A stretch of DNA of 6,429 nucleotides from Flavobacterium psychrophilum (lineage in GTDB: Bacteria; Bacteroidota; Bacteroidia; Flavobacteriales; Flavobacteriaceae). The position numbers and the translations under genes are program-made. This document shows positions 1-5,236 of the stretch, piece by piece. The notes under the pieces were generated by a model that was not told where the DNA came from, made no database searches, and saw only the letters and a list, made by a program, of their open reading frames with translations. Each line of letters begins with the position of its first letter. The stretch's first letter is position 1. Where the stretch lies: contig CAMDSN010000098.1 in the NCBI GenBank assembly GCA_945907225.1, positions 1 to 6,429 on the forward strand, read 5' to 3'.

Positions 1-2
1 TT

Positions 3-119
3 GAAACTAAAGATTATAAAGTTGGCTTTGAAAACGGGCTTTATAAAATTATAAATGTATTTGAATTTAATCCAAAAACGTACTGCAATTGTTGGGTTAA
101 AAACACCCAAAATCAATAA
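3..119 (+). CDS. C-terminal end of an unidentified protein, cut by the left edge
   Basis: An open frame enters from the left edge and reads 38 codons to a TAA at 117-119. The peptide has a natural-looking composition: aromatic residues spread through it, a stretch reading YKVGFENGLYKIINVFEFN, then a C-x-C-W motif near the end (YCNCWVKN). Codon choice is AT-rich, like the complete genes in the window, and the other two forward frames are interrupted within the first 55 bases, so this is probably the true end of a gene. I do not recognise the family. The C-x-C could suggest metal or thiol chemistry, but nothing else supports that. No clear terminator follows its stop. Confidence 0.45.
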   Translation, partial: ETKDYKVGFENGLYKIINVFEFNPKTYCNCWVKNTQNQ

Positions 120-194
120 AAAAGCAGGAATGATCTAAAATGGGTAAAACAAAAAAACCACTAAAAACATTGACTTTGTATGTGATTTAGAATA

Positions 195-370
195 GGATTG
201 ACTTCGTCTTGCCCTCAAAGCTCCCCTTTGAAAATAAAAGGGATTGGCTCCGCCCTTCCTTCAAAGCTCCGCTTTGAAAATAAAAGGGATTGGCTGCGCC
301 CTTCCTTCAAAGCTCCGCTTTGAAAATAAAGGATTGGCTTACGCCCATCCATCAAAGCTCAGCTTTGAAA
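195..370. repeat. Four tandem ~46-bp units, each with two small inverted repeats
   Basis: Four copies begin near 195, 241, 287 and 331, with spacings of 46, 46 and 44 bp. Each begins GGATTG and holds two hairpin motifs separated by exactly 6 nt. The first hairpin has 3-bp arms: GACttcGTC at 200-208, GGCtccGCC at 246-254, GGCtgcGCC at 292-300, GGCttacGCC at 336-345. The second has 6-8 bp arms: TCAAAG/CTTTGA at 215-231, TTCAAAGC/GCTTTGAA at 260-278 and 306-324, TCAAAGC/GCTTTGA at 352-368. An A-rich tail closes each unit. Differences between copies fall mostly in the loops or keep pairing. The units are richer in G+C than their surroundings. The repeats sit between the unidentified gene end at 119 and the tRNA operon. 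The rest of 120-435 shows nothing except the terminator candidate. Function unknown. Confidence 0.85.
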
Positions 371-419
371 AAAGAAAAAGAGAAAAAAATACTCAAATAA
401 ACTTGGATATTTTTTTCTC
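367..419 (-). terminator. Probable intrinsic terminator of the tRNA operon
   Basis: A perfect 12-bp inverted repeat, GAGAAAAAAATA at 380-391 and TATTTTTTTCTC at 408-419, encloses a 16-nt loop that can pair a little further inside. Read leftward, the direction of the three tRNA genes, the stem is followed at once by a T-rich tract (complement of 367-379, almost all T). It starts 16 bp past the end of tRNA-Arg. The stem is long but very AT-rich, so its strength is uncertain. It is the only reasonable stop signal for the operon before the repeat block. Confidence 0.6.
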
Positions 420-435
420 CATTTCTTTTCATTCG

Positions 436-509
436 TGATCCCAGAAGGATTCGAACCTTCGACCTACTGCTTAGAAGGCAGTTGCTCTATCCAGCTGAGC
501 TATGGAACC
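436..509 (-). tRNA. tRNA-Arg (anticodon TCT)
   Basis: The 74-nt minus-strand gene folds as a normal cloverleaf. The acceptor arms are GGTTCCA (509-503) and TGGGATC, with two G-U pairs and discriminator A. The D arm contains AGCTCAGCTGGATAGAGC. The anticodon stem is ACTGC/GCAGT around loop CTTCTAA, giving anticodon TCT for AGA codons. The T loop is TTCGAAT. The CCA end is not encoded (CGA follows the discriminator), so it must be added after transcription. It is last in the leftward tRNA operon, 63 bp after tRNA-Pro. Confidence 0.97.
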
Positions 510-572
510 AAAGAAGTTTTTAAAAAACTTATAAAATAATTTATTTTCCTAAAAAAAATACGCTTTATTTTG

Positions 573-647
573 TCGGGGTGGCAGGATTCGAACCTGCGGC
601 CTCCTGCTCCCAAAGCAGGCGCGATAACCGGGCTACGCTACACCCCG
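573..647 (-). tRNA. tRNA-Pro (anticodon TGG)
   Basis: The 75-nt minus-strand gene has acceptor arms CGGGGTG (647-641) and CACCCCG, all paired, with discriminator A. The anticodon stem is CCTGC/GCAGG around loop TTTGGGA, which gives anticodon TGG and reads CCA and other proline codons by wobble. The T arm contains GCAGGTTCGAATCCTGC. The D arm is GCG/CGC around a GG-containing loop. CCA is not encoded. It is the middle gene of the operon, only 13 bp after tRNA-Ser, so the two are almost certainly processed from one transcript. Confidence 0.97.
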
Positions 648-660
648 AAAAGTCTAAACG

Positions 661-747
661 CGGAGAGTAAGGGATTCGAACCCTTGGTACAGTTTCCCAT
701 ACGCATGTTTAGCAAACATGTCCTTTCGGCCACTCAGGCAACTCTCC
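661..747 (-). tRNA. tRNA-Ser (anticodon GCT)
   Basis: The 87-nt minus-strand gene is a class II tRNA with the long variable arm expected of serine tRNAs. Acceptor arms GGAGAGT (747-741) and ACTCTCC pair fully, with discriminator G as usual for tRNA-Ser. The anticodon stem CATGT/ACATG surrounds loop TTGCTAA, giving anticodon GCT for AGC and AGU codons. The T arm contains AAGGGTTCGAATCCCTT. CCA is not encoded. It is the first gene of the leftward operon, about 45 bp downstream of the promoter element at 793-800. Confidence 0.97.
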
Positions 748-792
748 AAAATTCTAATAAAAACTGTATGAACGTAATATTTTTTGCGGTTG

Positions 793-823
793 CAAATGTA
801 ACTTTTCATTATATAATTTACAA
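793..823 (-). promoter_or_regulatory. Promoter of the Ser-Pro-Arg tRNA operon
   Basis: On the minus strand TACATTTG (800-793) matches the Bacteroidota -7 consensus TAnnTTTG exactly. A TTG (823-821) lies 20 nt upstream, inside the 17-23 nt spacing known for Flavobacterium promoters. Transcription would start near 786 and leave a leader of about 40 nt before tRNA-Ser. This is the only promoter in the window with both elements clearly matched, as expected for a strong stable-RNA promoter. Confidence 0.75.
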
Positions 824-840
824 CTATTTCAATTCTTTTT

Positions 841-981
841 TTAGTTAAAAATTAAATAAATTCTAAATTAGTTCAATTTCAACTAAGTAGGTTTTTTAAT
901 TATCAAATATAATTGCCCTTTTACTTTTAATGGGCTTTAAATTACATATTTTACAATAAAAGATTAGTTTTGTACAACTAA
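841..981. promoter_or_regulatory. Cluster of TTAGTT/AACTAA motifs upstream of the thiolase gene
   Basis: Within 141 bp the hexamer TTAGTT occurs at 841-846, 868-873 and 964-969, and its complement AACTAA at 881-886 and 976-981. The last four form two inverted repeats with identical arms: TTAGTT-N7-AACTAA (868-886) and TTAGTT-N6-AACTAA (964-981). The second covers the TAGTTTTG promoter element of the thiolase gene, a typical place for a repressor site. The motif is symmetric, as for a dimeric regulator, but no regulator gene is present and the region is AT-rich, so binding is only inferred. The remainder of this 246-bp gap holds the tRNA promoter and no gene. Confidence 0.35.
965..972 (+). promoter_or_regulatory. 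Promoter -7 element of the thiolase gene
   Basis: TAGTTTTG matches TAnnTTTG exactly and ends 21 nt before the ATG at 994, predicting a start near 978-980 and a leader of about 15 nt. No TTG lies at the proper distance upstream; the closest match is TTA at 942-944, 20 nt away. The element lies inside the inverted repeat 964-981, so anything bound there would compete with RNA polymerase. Confidence 0.6.
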
Positions 982-993
982 AATAAAATCTCT

Positions 994-2172
994 ATGAGTA
1001 CAAAAGTAGTAATCGTATCAGCAGTTAGGACTCCCATTGGCAGTTTTATGGGTGCTTTATCTAGCCTGCCCGCAACCAAACTGGGAGCTATTGCCATAAA
1101 AGGCGCTATAGAAAAGATAAATTTAGACCCAAATTTAGTTGATGAGGTTTTAATGGGGAATGTAATTCAGGCTGGAAACGGTCAAGCTCCAGCAAGACAA
1201 GCTGCCTTATTTGCAGGTTTACCGAATACAGTTTCTTGCACTACTATTAATAAAGTATGTGCCTCTGGAATGAAAGCAGTAATGCAGGGAGCACAAGCAA
1301 TAGTGGCAGGTGATGCTGAAATAATAATTGCTGGTGGAATGGAAAATATGAGTTTAATTCCTCATTATGTTCATTTAAGAAGCGGAACTAAATTTGGCCC
1401 AACTTCTTTGATTGACGGTATGCAAAAAGATGGATTAACTGATGCTTATGACAATTCAGCAATGGGTGTTTCTGCTGATTTATGTGCGGCACAATACAAA
1501 ATTACTCGAGAAGAACAAGATGCATTCGCAATACGGTCCTATGAAAAATCTGCTCAAGCTTGGAAAACAGGAAAATTTGATAATGAAATCATTCCTGTAG
1601 AAATTCCTCAAAGACATGGTGACCCCATAGTTTTTTCTCAAGACGAAGAATTTACAAATGTAAAATTAGATAAAATACCGAGTTTAAATCCCGTATTTAC
1701 AAAAGATGGAACTGTAACAGCAGCTAATGCTTCCACTATTAATGACGGAGCTGCGGTTTTAATCTTAATGAGTGAAGAAAAAGCAAATTCACTAGGATTA
1801 AAACCATTAGCATACATAAAATCGTATGCCGATGCTGCCCAAGAGCCAAAATGGTTTACAACCTCCCCTGCAAAAGCATTGCCTAAAGCACTAAATAAAG
1901 CAGGGTTGTCAATTTCAGATGTGGACTTCTTCGAATTTAATGAAGCCTTTTCAGTGGTTGGAATAGCCAATTCTAAAATCTTAAATATCGATACTGCAAA
2001 AGTAAATGTTAATGGAGGTGCAGTTTCGCTAGGACATCCACTCGGATGCTCTGGAGCCCGAATAATAGTAACACTTATTAATGTACTTGCTCAAAATAAT
2101 GCGAAAATAGGGGCAGCAGCTATTTGCAATGGTGGTGGTGGTGCATCGGCAATCGTAATTGAAAGAATTTAA
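994..2172 (+). CDS. atoB: Acetyl-CoA C-acetyltransferase (biosynthetic-type thiolase)
   Basis: The 392-residue protein is a full-length thiolase, which condenses two acetyl-CoA to acetoacetyl-CoA and CoA or runs the reverse cleavage, in the cytosol. All catalytic elements are visible: nucleophile Cys89 in NKVCASGMKA, NEAF at 316-319, His348 in GGAVSLGHPLGCSGAR, and the acid/base Cys378 in CNGGGGAS. These positions are the same as in the well-studied Zoogloea thiolase PhaA, also 392 residues, which favours a short-chain acetyltransferase over a long-chain FadA enzyme. ATG 994 is the first start after the in-frame stop at 979-981. No Shine-Dalgarno sequence is seen. No 3-hydroxyacyl-CoA dehydrogenase, CoA transferase or PHB gene is adjacent, so its pathway (acetoacetate, branched-chain degradation, mevalonate or other) is open. 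The peptidase gene 66 bp downstream may be cotranscribed. The symbol reflects family, not proven pathway. Confidence 0.93.
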   Translation: MSTKVVIVSAVRTPIGSFMGALSSLPATKLGAIAIKGAIEKINLDPNLVDEVLMGNVIQAGNGQAPARQAALFAGLPNTVSCTTINKVCASGMKAVMQGAQAIVAGDAEIIIAGGMENMSLIPHYVHLRSGTKFGPTSLIDGMQKDGLTDAYDNSAMGVSADLCAAQYKITREEQDAFAIRSYEKSAQAWKTGKFDNEIIPVEIPQRHGDPIVFSQDEEFTNVKLDKIPSLNPVFTKDGTVTAANASTINDGAAVLILMSEEKANSLGLKPLAYIKSYADAAQEPKWFTTSPAKALPKALNKAGLSISDVDFFEFNEAFSVVGIANSKILNIDTAKVNVNGGAVSLGHPLGCSGARIIVTLINVLAQNNAKIGAAAICNGGGGASAIVIERI

Positions 2173-2238
2173 TTAGTACATGATAGCTATTTTATCTGTA
2201 ATTTTATGCGCGTTTTAAAAATATCATAATTCTTATAA

Positions 2239-3000
2239 ATGTTTGCCATTTGTAATCTTGCAATAATTCCTTTAAGAGCGGAACCAAGTGACAGAAGCGA
2301 AATCGTTTCTCAAGTCCTGTTTGGCGAACATTTTGAAATTATTGAAACACAAAAGCAGTGGTCAAAAATTAAATTGCACTTCGACAAATATGAAGGTTGG
2401 GTAGATTCAAAACAATATCAAACAATATCTGAAAAAAATTATAACAGTTTATCACAAGAGCCACTAATTCTAAATTTTGATTTGGTTGAATATGTTTCAA
2501 ACCCCTCTAATTTACTGCTACCTGTTCCCCTGGGAGCTTCTTTAGCATTTCTAAACCACTCCGAAATAAATACCGAATCTTTCGAGTTTGATGGATTAAA
2601 AATTAGCGGAGAAAAATCAAAATTAGATTTAATTTCAACGGCCTATATGTATTTGAATGCCCCCTATTTATGGGGTGGAAAAACACCATTTGGCATTGAT
2701 TGTTCGGGTTTTACACAAATGGTATATAAATTAAATGGCTTTCATTTACTTAGAGATGCGTCGCAACAATCCACACAAGGCGAAGCGTTGAGCTTTATTG
2801 AAGAAAGCGAGCCCGGAGATTTAGCTTTTTTTGACAACGAAGAAGGAAAAATAATTCATGTTGGCATTATAATGAAAAACAATTACATTATACACGCAAG
2901 TGGAAAGGTAAGGATAGATCGTTTAGATCATCTTGGTATATATAATATTTCTGAAAACAAACATACACACAGGCTGAGAGTAATAAAAAAAATTATTTAA
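2239..3000 (+). CDS. C40-family (NlpC/P60) peptidase with N-terminal SH3b region
   Basis: The 253-residue protein resembles YkfC-type gamma-D-glutamyl-L-diamino acid endopeptidases, which cut the gamma-D-Glu to diamino acid bond in free peptidoglycan peptides. Residues 1 to about 65 look like a bacterial SH3 domain (PLRAEPSDRSE, QWSKIKL, YEGWVDSKQY), and about 75-125 may be a second. The NlpC/P60 domain covers about 128-253, with YLWGGKTPFGIDCSGF (nucleophile Cys155), LLRDASQQ, PGDLAFF, His207 in HVG and His219 in IIHASG. The Cys-His-His order and spacing fit the family triad. The start is secure because TAA directly precedes the ATG in frame. There is no signal peptide or lipobox, so I infer a cytosolic role in recycling cell-wall peptides. 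No strong own promoter is seen (closest TAATTTTA at 2199-2206), so readthrough from the thiolase gene is likely. It is convergent with the desulfurase gene across 57 bp. Confidence 0.9.
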   Translation: MFAICNLAIIPLRAEPSDRSEIVSQVLFGEHFEIIETQKQWSKIKLHFDKYEGWVDSKQYQTISEKNYNSLSQEPLILNFDLVEYVSNPSNLLLPVPLGASLAFLNHSEINTESFEFDGLKISGEKSKLDLISTAYMYLNAPYLWGGKTPFGIDCSGFTQMVYKLNGFHLLRDASQQSTQGEALSFIEESEPGDLAFFDNEEGKIIHVGIIMKNNYIIHASGKVRIDRLDHLGIYNISENKHTHRLRVIKKII

Positions 3001-3057
3001 ATTAATTTCAAACTACTTTTTATTTTAATTTAAAATTATAATTCTCAAAATTCAATA

Positions 3058-4179
3058 CTATATTTCCTGTAAAACTTTTATCAAATAATCAATATCTGCT
3101 TTTGTATTGTTGTGGCTAAATGAAATGCGTAAACTTGGCTTAGTCAATTCTTCATCTGATAACATTTCACCCAACACATGCGAAGGCTTATTACTTCCAC
3201 TCTGACATGCACTTCCACGTGAAACAGCAACCCCTTTCATATCCATATAAAATAGTATCATAGCTGTTTTTTCAGCAGAAAAGGGCAACAAGACATTTAA
3301 AATATTATAAAAAGTAGCGTTACCATTTTGTTTGATTGCAGGGAATGCTTTTTGAAGCTGTGACCAACAATAGTTTTTTAATTCGGATATATAATTTCGT
3401 TCCATTTCTAAATGTTCGTAGGAAAGTTGTAACGATTTTGAAAGTCCAGCAATTTGATGCACCGCTTCAGTTCCTGCACGCCAACCTTTCTCCTGTTCTC
3501 CACCATAAATAATAGGTTGCAACACCAAACCTTTTCTAATAAATGCAAAACCTATACCTTTTGGACCATGAAATTTATGAGCACTTGCGACTAAAAAATC
3601 AACGGGTAACTCTTTTAAATTAAATGCTGTTTTCCCTATAGACTGAACTGTATCACAATGAAATAAAACAGAATTTTGGCGACACATTATTCCAATTTTT
3701 TCAATATCATTAACCACTCCGGTTTCATTATTAACATGCATAATTGAGACCAAAGTTGAAATTTCTTGGGAAACAAGTTCTGAAAATGATTCATAGTTCA
3801 AAGAACCATCATTTAAAACAGGAACATAATCTACTAAAATGTCATATTCTGCCTGTAATGCTTGGATTGTATATAGGGTGGCATGGTGCTCAATTCTGCT
3901 TGTAATAATGCGCTTCACTTTATGATCCTTGACAATACTTCTTAAAATCCAATTTGTCGCTTCTGTTGCAGAAGAAGTAAATAAAATTTCTTGAGCATTA
4001 CAATTTAGCAAACTTGCTATAGATTTTCTTGCATTTTCTATAATAGCTTTAGCACTTCTACCCACACTATGTGTTGAAGAAGGATTTCCAAAATCTAACT
4101 GCATTACTTGCACCATCTCATCAATTACTTCTTGACGAATTGATGTGGTTGCAGCATTATCGAGGTAAATTGTTTTCAT
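3058..4179 (-). CDS. Cysteine desulfurase, IscS/NifS-like (PLP-dependent)
   Basis: The 373-residue class V aminotransferase-fold enzyme would convert L-cysteine to L-alanine and place the sulfur on its own cysteine as persulfide, for Fe-S clusters or tRNA thiolation. Visible elements are YLDNAATT at 5-12, the EHHA motif with His99 over the PLP ring, HVNNETG at 148-154, Asp176 and Gln179 in CDTVQS, PLP-binding Lys202 in SAHKFHGPKG, RAGTE at 234-238, and catalytic Cys325 in SRGSACQSGS. Spacings agree with E. coli IscS, and the SACxSG loop fits group I (IscS/NifS) better than SufS. It is about 30 residues shorter than E. coli IscS, mostly at the C-terminus where IscU docks. No iscU, sufBCD or iscR is adjacent, so it may be the stand-alone type serving tRNA thiolation; that is inference. 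Start ATG 4179 lies 4 nt from its promoter element and the transcript may be leaderless. Confidence 0.93.
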   Translation of the reverse strand: MKTIYLDNAATTSIRQEVIDEMVQVMQLDFGNPSSTHSVGRSAKAIIENARKSIASLLNCNAQEILFTSSATEATNWILRSIVKDHKVKRIITSRIEHHATLYTIQALQAEYDILVDYVPVLNDGSLNYESFSELVSQEISTLVSIMHVNNETGVVNDIEKIGIMCRQNSVLFHCDTVQSIGKTAFNLKELPVDFLVASAHKFHGPKGIGFAFIRKGLVLQPIIYGGEQEKGWRAGTEAVHQIAGLSKSLQLSYEHLEMERNYISELKNYCWSQLQKAFPAIKQNGNATFYNILNVLLPFSAEKTAMILFYMDMKGVAVSRGSACQSGSNKPSHVLGEMLSDEELTKPSLRISFSHNNTKADIDYLIKVLQEI

Positions 4180-4183
4180 TTTG

Positions 4184-4191
4184 CAAATATA
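4184..4191 (-). promoter_or_regulatory. Promoter -7 element of the cysteine desulfurase gene
   Basis: On the minus strand TATATTTG matches TAnnTTTG exactly and is followed by only CAAA before the ATG at 4179. The usual distance to the transcription start would place that start at or within a few bases of the ATG. There is no TTG at the -33 distance; that position is occupied by the palindrome at 4202-4217. Confidence 0.6.
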
Positions 4192-4201
4192 AAAGTACTG
4201 A

Positions 4202-4217
4202 TCTTAATTAATTAAGA
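4202..4217. promoter_or_regulatory. 16-bp perfect palindrome between divergent promoters, possible operator
   Basis: TCTTAATTAATTAAGA is identical to its own reverse complement. It lies 10 bp upstream of the leftward -7 element (4184-4191) and 29 bp upstream of the rightward one (4247-4254). It therefore covers the -33 zone of the desulfurase promoter and lies further upstream of the lipoprotein promoter. A dimeric regulator could bind here and affect both genes. It consists mainly of TTAA/AATT steps, which arise easily in AT-rich DNA, so the role is unproven. Confidence 0.35.
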
Positions 4218-4246
4218 AAAGCGAAAATTAAATAATATAAAAAACT

Positions 4247-4254
4247 TATTTTTG
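4247..4254 (+). promoter_or_regulatory. Promoter -7 element of the lipoprotein-bshC unit
   Basis: TATTTTTG matches TAnnTTTG exactly and ends 16 nt before the ATG at 4271, predicting a leader of about 10 nt. The leader is A/T only, as is common in this phylum in place of a Shine-Dalgarno sequence. No TTG is found 17-23 nt upstream. A run of T makes a chance match more likely here than at the other sites. Confidence 0.5.
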
Positions 4255-4270
4255 CTTTAAATTTAATAAA

Positions 4271-5221
4271 ATGAATAGATTTTTTTATATACTAGGCCTA
4301 TTATTAGCAATTACAGCATGTGATGACGGCAATTTAACGATAGATGTTATTGATTTTTCAGATGTTATTGCACAAAAATGTCCCTCAAAAGATGTAATTT
4401 ATAAGGTTAAAGATGCTGAAATGTTATTTATTGAAGTTCCAGCTGCTACATTTATAAATGATGAAACCCAAGAAAATGAGCCTATAGAAGTTGTAATAAA
4501 TTCTTCCAATAAAGTAACCTATAGAAAGTATAGTGGTACAGTTAGTTCGGACAATATTTGTCCTTCTATACCCGATGCAACGCCTAACTTAATTGAACAG
4601 TGGAATGCCACTTCTGGTAGCATTCAAATTACTTCAAAAGCAATAAAATCTACTAATAGCACAACCAATTCAACTAGAATTACTGGCTATTTATATACTA
4701 TTGTTTTCAAAAATATAACTTTTCAAAAGCCGTCTGGACCACAGGTTTACGAATCGTTTTATTTTGGAACGTATTCTACTACTGTAGACCCATTAGCATT
4801 TGGATTTAATCAAGAAGTTGACAAAAGTGCATGCAGTACAAAAATTTACGATTTTAGTGGAAGTGAAGTTTTCACTTTAGATGTTTCAGATTATTCGACT
4901 TTATTTGCAAACGAAGTGACCACAAGCCCAAGAACGGCATTAATTAGCGCTACAAATAAATTATCCTATAGATTATATTCTAACACCCTGACTGACGCTT
5001 ATTTTTGCAATACACCTATCCCTTCAACACCTACATTAACCCAACAATGGAATGCTCTAGACGGAATTGAAGCAACCAGCGGAATTATAGAAGTGAGCAC
5101 TACCACATTGGGCACTAGTTTTCAACATACTATTCGACTAAAAAAAGTCACTTTAAACAAAGGTAATAGTTCATTTTCTCTAGGTGATGATTATCTCTTT
5201 GGTTCCATGATAACTAATTAA
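4271..5221 (+). CDS. Lipoprotein with two diverged copies of one domain, function unknown
   Basis: The 316-residue protein starts with a lipoprotein signal: Asn-Arg, a hydrophobic stretch FFYILGLLLAIT, then lipobox ITAC with Cys17 as the lipid site. Asp-Asp follows at once; acidic residues here mark surface export of lipoproteins in Bacteroidota, so exposure on the outer membrane is plausible. The mature part is an internal duplication, about 37-168 and 188-312. Matching elements are Cys37/Cys188, NKVTYRKYS/NKLSYRLYS (80-88, 229-237), Cys97/Cys246, QWNA (110-113, 259-262), ATSG (113-116, 268-271), TIVFKNITF/TIRLKKVTL (143-151, 287-295) and FG (165, 310). The paired cysteines suggest one disulfide per copy, and the pattern suggests beta-rich domains. 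I do not recognise the family. There is no type IX secretion tail. bshC follows after 15 bp, so cotranscription is likely. Confidence 0.88.
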   Translation: MNRFFYILGLLLAITACDDGNLTIDVIDFSDVIAQKCPSKDVIYKVKDAEMLFIEVPAATFINDETQENEPIEVVINSSNKVTYRKYSGTVSSDNICPSIPDATPNLIEQWNATSGSIQITSKAIKSTNSTTNSTRITGYLYTIVFKNITFQKPSGPQVYESFYFGTYSTTVDPLAFGFNQEVDKSACSTKIYDFSGSEVFTLDVSDYSTLFANEVTTSPRTALISATNKLSYRLYSNTLTDAYFCNTPIPSTPTLTQQWNALDGIEATSGIIEVSTTTLGTSFQHTIRLKKVTLNKGNSSFSLGDDYLFGSMITN

Positions 5222-5236
5222 TATTTAATTCTCTAT

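Noticed and set aside
140..190. 16-codon open frame starting ATGGGTAAAACA, with AGGAA upstream
   Set aside because: It is too short, matches nothing recognised, and the organism does not appear to rely on Shine-Dalgarno sequences.
195..370. Tandem repeats as a CRISPR array
   Set aside because: The units follow one another with no unique spacers, and the variation is scattered substitutions rather than repeat-spacer alternation.
195..370. GGA hairpin loops on the minus strand as a CsrA-sponge RNA
   Set aside because: Only some loops hold GGA (others are GAA, GCA, TGA or GTAA), and CsrA is generally absent from Bacteroidota.
244..438. Rightward 64-codon open frame across the tandem repeats
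   Set aside because: It lies over noncoding repeats and ends at the tRNA-Arg gene. The 46-bp unit is not a multiple of three, so the peptide changes frame in each copy and no coding repeat is kept.
514..530. Palindrome AAGTTTTTAAAAAACTT between tRNA-Pro and tRNA-Arg, as a terminator
   Set aside because: No T-run follows it in the direction of transcription, and it would cut tRNA-Arg off from the operon promoter. It is probably AT-rich spacer.
570..848. Rightward 92-codon open frame (starts MSGWQDSNLRPPAPKAG)
   Set aside because: It is the antisense of tRNA-Pro and tRNA-Ser; this peptide pattern is a familiar false translation of tRNA genes in databases.
863..897. Weak hairpin (TTAGTT/AACTAA with outer CTA/TAG) followed by six T, as a rightward terminator
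   Set aside because: No rightward gene lies upstream to be terminated, the stem is short and interrupted, and the same arms recur at 964-981, so a protein-binding motif explains it better.
1638..1970. Leftward 110-codon open frame
   Set aside because: It lies wholly inside the thiolase gene on the opposite strand, and the thiolase frame carries all family motifs.
2991..3043. Imperfect A/T-only inverted repeat between the convergent peptidase and desulfurase genes, as a two-way terminator
   Set aside because: The stem has no G-C pairs, contains bulges and lacks a distinct T-run; such pairing is expected by chance in DNA this AT-rich.
5194..5201. TCTCTTTG as an internal promoter for bshC
   Set aside because: It matches only 7 of 8 consensus positions counting the free bases, misses the important A, and lies inside the lipoprotein coding sequence with no -33 partner noted.
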